From positions 1 to 7,703 of the forward strand of contig JAHYJF010000168.1 in NCBI GenBank assembly GCA_019428955.1: a stretch of 7,703 bases of DNA, given 5' to 3'. The DNA is from Burkholderiaceae bacterium (lineage in GTDB: Bacteria > Pseudomonadota > Gammaproteobacteria > Burkholderiales > Burkholderiaceae_E). Positions 1-5,320 of the stretch are shown piece by piece. A program made the translations under genes and the position numbers. The notes under the pieces are model-generated. The model was given only the letters and a program-made list of their open reading frames with translations. It was not told where the DNA came from and did not search any database. The stretch's first letter is position 1. Each line of letters opens with the position of its first letter.

Positions 1-479
1 CCGCGCGGCTGGCATGGCATCGGCGCCTGCTCGACATGCCGCTCGCTGGGCGGATGATCCGGGGCATGAACACCGCCCGGTTCGCCTCGACGCTGGCGAT
101 TCTTGCCAGTGCCGGAGTGCCGCTGATCAGGGCCATCGAGGCGGGATCGCGGACCCTGACCAATGAATCGCTGCGCGCCGCTGCGCTCGACGCACTGGAG
201 CGCGTGCGCGAGGGGGCCCCACTGTCAAGGGCGCTGGCGGCGCAGAAACAGTTCCCGCCAATGATGATCCAGATGATTGCCAGCGGCGAGGCCACCGGGG
301 AAGTCGGCGAGATGCTCGAGCGGGTGGCGATCACACTTTCGACCGAAACCGAACGCCGGGCGCTGACGCTGACCAGTCTGCTCGAGCCTGCGCTGATCCT
401 GGCGATGGGCGGAATCGTGCTCCTGATAGTCCTGGCGGTGCTGATGCCGATCATCGAAATCAACCAGCTGGTGCGCTAA
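1..479 (+). CDS. gspF: Type II secretion system inner-membrane protein GspF, C-terminal part
   Basis: GspF is the polytopic inner-membrane platform protein of the type II secretion system; it works with the GspE ATPase and GspL/GspM to drive pseudopilus assembly. The frame is open to the left edge of the window (first whole codon at 3), so about 158 C-terminal residues of a usually ~400-residue protein are visible. The ATG at 36 is internal. Seen in sequence: a linker ending in LNTARF-like MNTARFASTL, the second T2SSF four-helix domain with the family motif MIASGEATGEVGEML, and a final hydrophobic helix (about residues 126-151 of the fragment) ending in MPIIEINQLVR, very close to the usual GspF C-terminus. 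The stop TAA is at 477-479, so the 3' end is intact. A PilC-type pilus protein is the alternative, but the NQLVR ending favours GspF. The next gene is an MFS transporter rather than gspG. Confidence 0.93.
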   Translation, partial: ARLAWHRRLLDMPLAGRMIRGMNTARFASTLAILASAGVPLIRAIEAGSRTLTNESLRAAALDALERVREGAPLSRALAAQKQFPPMMIQMIASGEATGEVGEMLERVAITLSTETERRALTLTSLLEPALILAMGGIVLLIVLAVLMPIIEINQLVR

Positions 480-483
480 GCGC

Positions 484-1710
484 GTGGCAAATTCCGGGGA
501 GCCGCCCGCGGCGGCGGGAGATATCGACGGCTACCCGTTGCTGACCCGAGCGGCGATGCTGGCGGTGGCAACCGTAGGGGCGACGATCTTCGCGATTTCG
601 CCGCTGCTGCCTGACATTGCCCAGTCTTTCGCGATCGAGCCGGGCCACGCCGGGCTGCTGCTCACCGTCTACAGCATCGTGCTGGCGCTCGCTGCGCCGA
701 TCGTTGGCCTCACGGCCAAGCAGCTGCCGCGCTCGCGGGTGATCGTCGGCGGCCTGGTGGTGTTCGCACTCGCCTGGCTTGGCGCCGGCCAGGCTCAGTG
801 TTTCGAGTTGTTGCTGGCTCTGGCGGCAGTGGCCGGCGCCGCCACCGGAACTGTGCTGCCGGCGGCCTATGCGCTGGCCGGGGATCTTTCGAGCTATGAG
901 CAGCGCGGCCGCGCTGTTGGCCGGATTGTCAGCGGCTGGTCGATCGCGATCCTGCTGGTGGTGCCGACGATGGCTTTCGCCGCCCAGCTCATCGACTGGC
1001 GCAGCGCGTTCGCTGGGTTGGCGCTGGCCGCGCTGGGCTGCGCGCTGGCAATCGCCCTGGCGCCTCGGCCCGCGCAGGCCACTCCGGCCGGGCCGCTGGT
1101 GCTGGCGGCGCTCGTCGCCGATTTGCGTGCGGTGCTGTCTGACCGCGGTGCCCGGCTGGTGCTGGCGGTCAACCTGATCGACATGGGAGCCTTCTACGGG
1201 GTCTACGCCTTCCTGGGCAGCGAGTTGCGCCAGGCCAACGGCTGGGACTCCGGACTGACTGGCTTGGTGATCGCCGTCTATGGAGTGGGACTTTTGATCT
1301 TGACCCGCAACGCGGGCTGGATCGACCGTATCGGCAAGGAACGCAGCGGCGTGATGGCGCTCTGCGGGCTCGGAGCCTTGCTGGTGATGCTCACGCTGCT
1401 GGTCGGCATTCCGCCACTGGCGCTGGCGAGTCTCCTTTGCTGGGGGCTGCTTCAGGGCACCTTCTTCACCTCGATCACGGCGCTGGCGACCGAACAGGTG
1501 GTGCGTTTGCGGGGCGTGATGACGGCGATGCTGAGTTGTTCAACCTATGTTGGCGTGACGCTGTTCACGCCCGGCACGGCGTGGCTCTACCAGCACTTCG
1601 GTTTTTACGCGGTCGGCATTGCCTGCGGCTTGGCCTGCGTCGCCGCGGCCGCTTTGCTCACCAGGCTTCCGATCGCGACGCGCGGCAACCGACCAGTCTT
1701 GCCGCCCTGA
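484..1710 (+). CDS. MFS transporter, DHA1/AraJ-like efflux permease
   Basis: A 408-residue major facilitator superfamily protein of ordinary 12-helix length, expected in the inner membrane as a proton-coupled exporter of small molecules or drugs; the substrate cannot be read from sequence. Residues 25-45 form TM1, ending in the SPLLPDIAQSF motif common in DHA1 and sugar-efflux members. Hydrophobic segments follow to about 195, then a hydrophilic central loop (about 196-222) and a second bundle of six (about 223-395). The loop 2-3 motif A is degenerate (GLTAKQLPRSR at 75-85: the usual Asp is replaced). A weak second copy is NAGWIDRIGKERS at 276-288. RGRAVGRIVSGW at 141-152 is a typical helix 5 entrance. 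The chosen start is GTG at 484, 4 bp after the gspF stop, with no clear Shine-Dalgarno, suggesting translational coupling. The ATG at 556 (Met25) would leave no residues before TM1. The start is uncertain, the family call is not. Confidence 0.85.
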   Translation: MANSGEPPAAAGDIDGYPLLTRAAMLAVATVGATIFAISPLLPDIAQSFAIEPGHAGLLLTVYSIVLALAAPIVGLTAKQLPRSRVIVGGLVVFALAWLGAGQAQCFELLLALAAVAGAATGTVLPAAYALAGDLSSYEQRGRAVGRIVSGWSIAILLVVPTMAFAAQLIDWRSAFAGLALAALGCALAIALAPRPAQATPAGPLVLAALVADLRAVLSDRGARLVLAVNLIDMGAFYGVYAFLGSELRQANGWDSGLTGLVIAVYGVGLLILTRNAGWIDRIGKERSGVMALCGLGALLVMLTLLVGIPPLALASLLCWGLLQGTFFTSITALATEQVVRLRGVMTAMLSCSTYVGVTLFTPGTAWLYQHFGFYAVGIACGLACVAAAALLTRLPIATRGNRPVLPP

Positions 1711-1745
1711 CCGACAGCACCGCTGCAGTCATCGGGACAGGCGGC
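1701..1745. terminator. Possible bidirectional hairpin between convergent genes
   Basis: The MFS gene and the ABC operon end 18 bp apart, and a hairpin can be drawn across both stop codons. GCCGCC (1701-1706) pairs with GGCGGC (1740-1745). After one bulged C, TG (1708-1709) pairs with CA (1738-1739), and CCGA (1711-1714) pairs with TCGG (1732-1735). A small inner CAGC/GCTG stem (1715-1718 with 1722-1725) is also possible. There is no T-tract on either side, so it is not a standard intrinsic terminator. It may end transcripts weakly, block 3' exonucleases, or be a chance product of GC-rich sequence. Confidence 0.35.
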
Positions 1746-2583
1746 GCAGCGCCGCGTAGCTGATCGCGTCGACCAGTCCAACCAGCACCAGCATCGCCAC
1801 GATCACGCTGGCCGCTTCCCGCATCTGGAACAGGCTCAGGTGTAAGTAGAGCATCTGCCCGAGACCGCCGGCGCCAACCACACCGAGGACCGCGGCGGCG
1901 CGGATGTTGTTTTCCCAGCGATAAAGCGTGTACGAGAGCAGTTGCGGCAGGGCTTGCGGCAGGGTCGCGTAGAGCCACGCGGCCAGAGGGTGCGCGCCGT
2001 TGTCGCGCAGCGCCCGTGCCGGCTCCGGCGGAAGGTTCTCGAAGGTGTCGGCGAACAGTCGGCCGAGCACGCCGAGCGTGTGCGCCGCCAGCGCCAGCGT
2101 ACCGGTGAAGGGGCCAAGTCCCGCGGCGATCACCCACATCGCCGCCCACACCAGTTCCGGGATCGAGCGCAGGCCGTTGAGCAACAGCCGTGTCGCGCGA
2201 CGCAGCAGCCCGGTCCAGACCGTATGCGGGGCGCGCGACGCCGGCACCGCCAGAACCACCGCCAGCACCACCGCCAGAACGGTGCCCAGCGCTGACATCG
2301 CCAGCGTCTCGAGCGTCGCCGCGCCGAGACGAGCCAGGAAGCGCGGATCAGTCTCGGGCGGAAAGAAGCCGGCGATGAACTCGGCCATCAGCCGACCGGC
2401 GTCGGGGGCCAGGAAATCGCGCCAGCGCAGCTCGAGAGTCCAGAAACTGGCGCCGATGAGCGCGAGGATCGCACCCAGCACCAGGATGGCGGGCAGCGCC
2501 GATGGCCGTTGCAGCACTGCCGCGACCGAGTCCTGGTCGGGCGGCGCAGGGTCGCCGGCGAGTTGGTCGGGAGTACGGTTCAT
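1729..2583 (-). CDS. phnE: PhnE-family ABC transporter permease, second subunit
   Basis: Inner-membrane permease subunit of a PhnDCEE-type ABC importer, 284 residues. An N-terminal Pro/Asp-rich cytoplasmic stretch (1-27) precedes a first helix (about 29-47); further helices follow across the BPD_transp_1 domain (about 90-280). The ATPase-contacting EAA-type loop lies at about 182-210, from E182 through G196 to LPQ (208-210), followed by YTLYRWENNIRAA and the family signature GVVGAGGLGQ (235-243). LRSIPELVWA (138-147) is shared with the neighbouring permease. The frame stays open upstream to 2766, but the start is set at the ATG at 2583 because its ATGA overlaps the stop of the upstream permease gene, and the extra 61 residues of the longer frame are Arg/Asp-rich and are the other gene read out of frame. 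Last gene of the operon. Classical substrates of this family are phosphonates or phosphite; the binding protein here points to another oxyanion. Confidence 0.87.
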   Translation of the reverse strand: MNRTPDQLAGDPAPPDQDSVAAVLQRPSALPAILVLGAILALIGASFWTLELRWRDFLAPDAGRLMAEFIAGFFPPETDPRFLARLGAATLETLAMSALGTVLAVVLAVVLAVPASRAPHTVWTGLLRRATRLLLNGLRSIPELVWAAMWVIAAGLGPFTGTLALAAHTLGVLGRLFADTFENLPPEPARALRDNGAHPLAAWLYATLPQALPQLLSYTLYRWENNIRAAAVLGVVGAGGLGQMLYLHLSLFQMREAASVIVAMLVLVGLVDAISYAALRRLSR

Positions 2584-3440
2584 CGGCGATTGAGCAGCGT
2601 GCGCAGCACGCGGCTCGTCCCATCGGCGAGCGCCACCAGGATCATGAACACCGCAAGCAGCGTCGCGACCTCGCCGCCCGCGAGCATCTTCATCGACATG
2701 TCCATCTGCTGGCCCAGTCCGCCCGCGCCAACGAAGCCCATGATCACCGATGAACGCACCGCGCACTCCCAGCGGAACACCGTGTAGGAGACGAGTTCGG
2801 TGGCATTCTGCGGCAAGGTGCCGTAGAGGAAGGTGCCTAGTCGCGAGGAACCATTGGCGAGCAACGCATTGGTCGGGGCGGGGTCGCCTGACTCGAGGAT
2901 TTCAGCGTAGACCTTGCCGAGCATGCCGCAGTAGGTGAGCGAGATTGCCAGCACCCCGGCCGTGGGACCAAGCCCGACGACGCGCACGAACAGCAGGGCC
3001 CAGACCAATTCCGGGACGCTACGCAGGAACACCAGCAAGGCGCGCACCAGGCGGCGGCCGATCGTCGGCGCGAGCTGCATTTCGCGCCCGAGAGCGGACT
3101 GCGACAGCCGTGCCGTGGCGAGCAGCGTCAAAGGCACGGCTCCGAGCCACCCGAGCGTGAGCCCGGCGGTGGCGATGGCAATCGTCACCCAGGCCGAATG
3201 GGCAACCAGCTTGAGGAAGTCCGGATCGTGGGCCGGCGGCAGGAAACTGGCGAGAAATCTCCCCGCGGCGTCGAGCGAGTTCGGTGCCAGCAGCGACCAG
3301 GGGCGGAAGTCGCTCGCGACCACCATCGGCCAGAGCAGCACCAGCGCCAGGATCGTCAGCGCGACGCGGGAGTGCCAGGCAGGGTCGCGCAGCGCCTGCG
3401 AACCAGGGCTTCCGGGGAGGGGTTGACCGCTTGGCTTCAT
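2580..3440 (-). CDS. phnE: PhnE-family ABC transporter permease, first subunit
   Basis: First of two tandem inner-membrane permeases of the PhnDCEE-type importer, 286 residues. Residues 1-22 are cytoplasmic and Pro/Gly-rich, a first helix spans about 25-43, a periplasmic stretch contains FLASFLPPAHDPDF (62-75), and the BPD_transp_1 core runs from about 80 to 275. Visible family marks are LRSVPELVWALL (139-150), the coupling loop from about 180 ending in TLPQ (208-211), SYTVFRWE (218-225), and GFVGAGGLGQQ (235-245). The start ATG at 3440 lies 27 bp after the ATPase gene, with a weak purine stretch (CAGG) just upstream. The stop overlaps the start of the second permease as ATGA, implying coupled translation and probably a heterodimeric channel. 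The two permeases share motifs but are clearly different sequences, so this is an old duplication and not a recent one. Confidence 0.88.
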   Translation of the reverse strand: MKPSGQPLPGSPGSQALRDPAWHSRVALTILALVLLWPMVVASDFRPWSLLAPNSLDAAGRFLASFLPPAHDPDFLKLVAHSAWVTIAIATAGLTLGWLGAVPLTLLATARLSQSALGREMQLAPTIGRRLVRALLVFLRSVPELVWALLFVRVVGLGPTAGVLAISLTYCGMLGKVYAEILESGDPAPTNALLANGSSRLGTFLYGTLPQNATELVSYTVFRWECAVRSSVIMGFVGAGGLGQQMDMSMKMLAGGEVATLLAVFMILVALADGTSRVLRTLLNRR

Positions 3441-3467
3441 TGCCTGCGCCAGAGGGTTCGGTCCGAC

Positions 3468-4298
3468 CTAGAAACAACGCGCGGCGATCGCCGGGCGGCT
3501 TTCCCCTGGTCCCGGGGATACTGCGTCAGGGGTTGTCCCCGGATCGTCGCGATCGCGGTAGAGCCTCTCGATGTCGGCCGCGCTGATCTCTGACGGCGGA
3601 CGATCGAACACCGCCGAGCCGTCGCGCAGGCCGATGATCCGCGGGAAGTTTTCGAGCGCAAATTCGACGTGGTGCAGGCTGCAGATGAGCGTCGCGCCCT
3701 GGTCGCGGCTCGAATCGATCAGGGCGCGCAGCGCGTGCCGGCCGAGCGCCGGGTCGAGCGCGGACAGCGGTTCGTCGACCAGCAGCAGCTGGGCGCCCGA
3801 GACCAGCGCGCGGGCCAATCCGACCCGCTGGCGCTCGCCGCCCGAAAGCCGGTCGACGTGCGACCAGAGCTTGTGTTCCAGTGAAAATGCGGCCAGCGCG
3901 TCACGGGCGACCCCCGCCTCGGTGGGGCGCACCAGAGAACCAAGCGCCTTGCTCAGCGACCAGTGCGGCATTCTTCCGGCCAGCACCGCGTGAACCACGC
4001 GCTGGCGCGGCGGGAGCGGCGGCGCCTGGGGGGCAATGAACAGGCGCTGGCGCAAGCGCCGCAGGGAAGCGCCGGAAAGCGCCCACGGGTTCTGGCCGTC
4101 GATCAGTACCGTTCCCTGATCCGGCCGCTTGGCGCCGCCGAGCACCGCCAGCAGCGTCGTCTTGCCGGCGCCGCTGGGACCAATCAGTGCGACCTGTTCC
4201 CCCGGAGCAACCGCGAACGTGACATCGCAGAGCGAGCACCGCGCCGCCCCGTGGCGCACGAAAGCGCGTTGGACCGAGATCGACAGGCCGCCGGACAT
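3468..4298 (-). CDS. phnC: PhnC-family ABC transporter ATP-binding protein
   Basis: Cytoplasmic ATPase of the importer, 276 residues, a usual size for PhnC (about 260). All nucleotide-binding motifs are intact: Walker A GPSGAGKT at 40-47, Q-loop glutamine Q91 in IAPQAPPLP, signature LSGGERQR at 151-158, Walker B LLLVDEP at 171-177, D-loop SALD at 179-182, and the H-switch histidine H209 in CSLHHVEFAL. HAVLAGRM (103-110) matches the PhnC-type helical region. The C-terminal ~25 residues (from about 252) are a Pro/Gly/Asp-rich tail not needed for the fold. The ATG start at 4298 lies 6 bp after the binding-protein stop and has a good Shine-Dalgarno (GAGG, 4311-4308) formed by the last codons of that gene. 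Homology names it phosphonate import ATPase, but ABC ATPases say little about substrate; the binding protein decides. Confidence 0.9.
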   Translation of the reverse strand: MSGGLSISVQRAFVRHGAARCSLCDVTFAVAPGEQVALIGPSGAGKTTLLAVLGGAKRPDQGTVLIDGQNPWALSGASLRRLRQRLFIAPQAPPLPPRQRVVHAVLAGRMPHWSLSKALGSLVRPTEAGVARDALAAFSLEHKLWSHVDRLSGGERQRVGLARALVSGAQLLLVDEPLSALDPALGRHALRALIDSSRDQGATLICSLHHVEFALENFPRIIGLRDGSAVFDRPPSEISAADIERLYRDRDDPGTTPDAVSPGPGESRPAIAARCF

Positions 4299-4311
4299 CG
4301 CCCGCTACCTC
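4299..4311 (-). promoter_or_regulatory. phnC ribosome binding site inside the phnD stop region
   Basis: On the minus strand GAGG at 4311-4308 lies in the last codons of the binding-protein gene and directly abuts its TAG stop (4307-4305). It sits 9 nt before the phnC ATG. Ribosomes ending on phnD would therefore release next to the phnC start, which supports the 4298 start and coupled translation. Confidence 0.6.
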
Positions 4312-5198
4312 AGCAACCCGGCGCTGCGGGCTGCAGTCTCGATCGCCGCGTAATTCCCGGCGCTGGTCGGCACGAAACGCGTGGCGCGTTGCAGCCCGAG
4401 GACCTCGCTCCCCTGGGCGGTGTCGGGTGAGAGCGCCAGGAAGGCGTCGAGCAATTTCTTGCGCAGTGCCGGATCGAGGTCGCGGTGCACCGTCCAGTTG
4501 TAGTCGTGATAGGGCGGGGTGGTGAAGAATACGTGCGCCCGCGCGCCATCGACGCGCTTATCAGCGAGCAGCTTCTCCCACACCGAGATGTTGAGCGCGC
4601 CGGCGGTGACCTTGCCGCCGGCGACCGCCAGTGCGGTTGCGTCGTGGGCGCCGGAAAACGACACCCGCAAGTCGCGATCGGGGTCGACCCCCGCCTGCAG
4701 CAGGAAGGAGCGCGGCATCAGGTGGCCCGAGGTCGACGAGGGCGATCCGAAGCTCAGGGTCTTGCCCTTGAGATCTTCCAGTCGCGTGATCGTCGGGTCG
4801 GCGGTGACGAACACCGAGCGGAACTTCTCGTCCTCGACGCGTTGTACCAGCGGGATCACCGCATCGTTGGAACGGATGCGCGCCTGGACAAAGGTAAAGC
4901 CGCCAAACCAGGCCATCTCGACCTTGCGATTGACCAGCGCTTCGACCGCTGCGGCGTAATCCGTTACCGGAATGAACTCGGCCTTTATGCCGAGCGCCTT
5001 CTCGAGGTAGGTGCCGAGTGGCTTGAACTTGCGCTGCAGCTCGGTGGGCGATTCGTCGGGGATGGCGGTGACCCGGAAGACCTGCTGCGCAGATGCCGGT
5101 GGTGCCAGCGTCAGCGCTGCTGCGAACGTGAACACCGACAGAATCGAGGTGAGCACGGCGCCTAGCGCGGCACCCGCGGTGTTGACTTTGAAGCGCAT
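4305..5198 (-). CDS. PhnD-like periplasmic oxyanion-binding protein, putative selenate/selenium type
   Basis: Substrate-binding protein of the ABC importer, 297 residues, first gene of the operon. A long signal peptide ends in the cleavage motif ASA|QQ (after residue 37), and there is no lipobox Cys, so the mature protein should be soluble in the periplasm. The PhnD fold is recognisable: VTDYAAAVEAL (78-88), WFGGFTFVQAR (97-107), the anion-cradle loop SSTSG (154-158), SGAHDA (182-187), and LDPALRKKLLDAFLAL near the end. In classical PhnD the STSG loop holds the phosphonate oxygens. Several stretches differ from classical PhnD and match what I remember of the family annotated as putative selenate ABC transporter binding protein: IPDESPTELQRKFKPLG (46-62), GSPSSTSGHLMPRSFL (151-166), and DYNWTVHRDLDPALR (232-246). 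I therefore favour a selenium oxyanion as ligand, with phosphonate or phosphite as alternatives. The ATG start at 5198 has GGGGA about 9 nt upstream. Confidence 0.85.
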   Translation of the reverse strand: MRFKVNTAGAALGAVLTSILSVFTFAAALTLAPPASAQQVFRVTAIPDESPTELQRKFKPLGTYLEKALGIKAEFIPVTDYAAAVEALVNRKVEMAWFGGFTFVQARIRSNDAVIPLVQRVEDEKFRSVFVTADPTITRLEDLKGKTLSFGSPSSTSGHLMPRSFLLQAGVDPDRDLRVSFSGAHDATALAVAGGKVTAGALNISVWEKLLADKRVDGARAHVFFTTPPYHDYNWTVHRDLDPALRKKLLDAFLALSPDTAQGSEVLGLQRATRFVPTSAGNYAAIETAARSAGLLR

Positions 5199-5228
5199 TG
5201 GTAAATTTCCCCGGGTCAGTAGGATGAT

Positions 5229-5241
5229 TGGTAAGCTACCA
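5229..5241. promoter_or_regulatory. Inverted repeat TGGTA-AGC-TACCA, candidate operator
   Basis: Perfect 5-bp arms (5229-5233 and 5237-5241) around a 3-bp centre. The right end touches the putative minus-strand -10 element TATCAT (5246-5241), so the repeat would lie between the -10 and the transcription start of the ABC operon, a usual repressor position. The arms are short, so it could be chance; no known regulator consensus is recognised. Confidence 0.35.
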
Positions 5242-5260
5242 TGATAAATGGGGGGGTGGA

Positions 5261-5275
5261 GGTGACCGCGTCACC
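5261..5275. promoter_or_regulatory. Inverted repeat GGTGAC-CGC-GTCACC, candidate operator
   Basis: Perfect 6-bp arms (5261-5266 and 5270-5275) with a 3-bp centre, a good size for a dimeric helix-turn-helix regulator. It lies 15 to 29 bp upstream of the putative -10 of the ABC operon, overlapping where its -35 should be, and 46-60 bp upstream of the egtD start. It is the most symmetrical element of the divergent region. I do not recognise it as the site of a specific regulator. Confidence 0.42.
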
Positions 5276-5306
5276 GGCGAGGTCTTGGGCCATTGAGTGT
5301 GAGAGC

Positions 5307-5311
5307 GAGGG
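5307..5311 (+). promoter_or_regulatory. egtD ribosome binding site
   Basis: GAGGG lies 9 nt before the ATG at 5321. An in-frame TGA at 5300-5302 rules out any start further upstream, so the 5321 start is well fixed. Confidence 0.6.
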
Positions 5312-5320
5312 CGAATATCG

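Larger units (their letters stand above)
5199..5320. promoter_or_regulatory. Divergent control region between the ABC operon and egtD
   Basis: This 122-bp gap must hold the promoters for the leftward ABC operon and the rightward egtD. On the minus strand the best -10 candidate is TATCAT (5246-5241, five of six matches to TATAAT); no good -35 lies at normal spacing, so the promoter may be activator-dependent or read by another sigma factor. On the plus strand I find no convincing -10/-35 pair. Two short inverted repeats, an 8-bp direct repeat and a G7 run (5250-5256) crowd the middle, an arrangement that fits co-regulation of both directions. No riboswitch or sRNA fold is recognisable. Confidence 0.5.

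Noticed and set aside
36..38. ATG at 36 as the start of a small membrane protein
   Set aside because: The frame is open to the left edge and the residues before the ATG continue the GspF linker, so it is an internal Met.
2000..2593. Open frame of about 200 codons opposite the second permease
   Set aside because: Ala/Ser/Arg-rich low-complexity translation and no ribosome binding site; complementary to a gene with strong family motifs.
2584..2766. An N-terminal extension of 61 residues to the second permease
   Set aside because: The frame is open, but the sequence is Arg/Asp/Gly-rich, unlike a permease, and wholly overlaps the first permease gene; the ATGA overlap at 2580-2583 gives a better start.
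3441..3467. Internal promoter or terminator between the ATPase and first permease genes
   Set aside because: The 27-bp gap has no stable stem, T-tract or -10/-35 pair; simple operon spacing is the better reading.
4485..5165. Long open frame on the plus strand opposite the binding-protein gene
   Set aside because: Arg/Gly-rich translation with no recognisable domain; the minus-strand frame has a signal peptide and clear PhnD motifs. It is a by-product of GC-rich codon use.
1729..5198. Phosphonate uptake and degradation locus
   Set aside because: The transporter family fits, but there is no phnGHIJKLM, phnWX or ptxD gene in the window and the binding protein diverges from classical PhnD; kept only as an alternative substrate.
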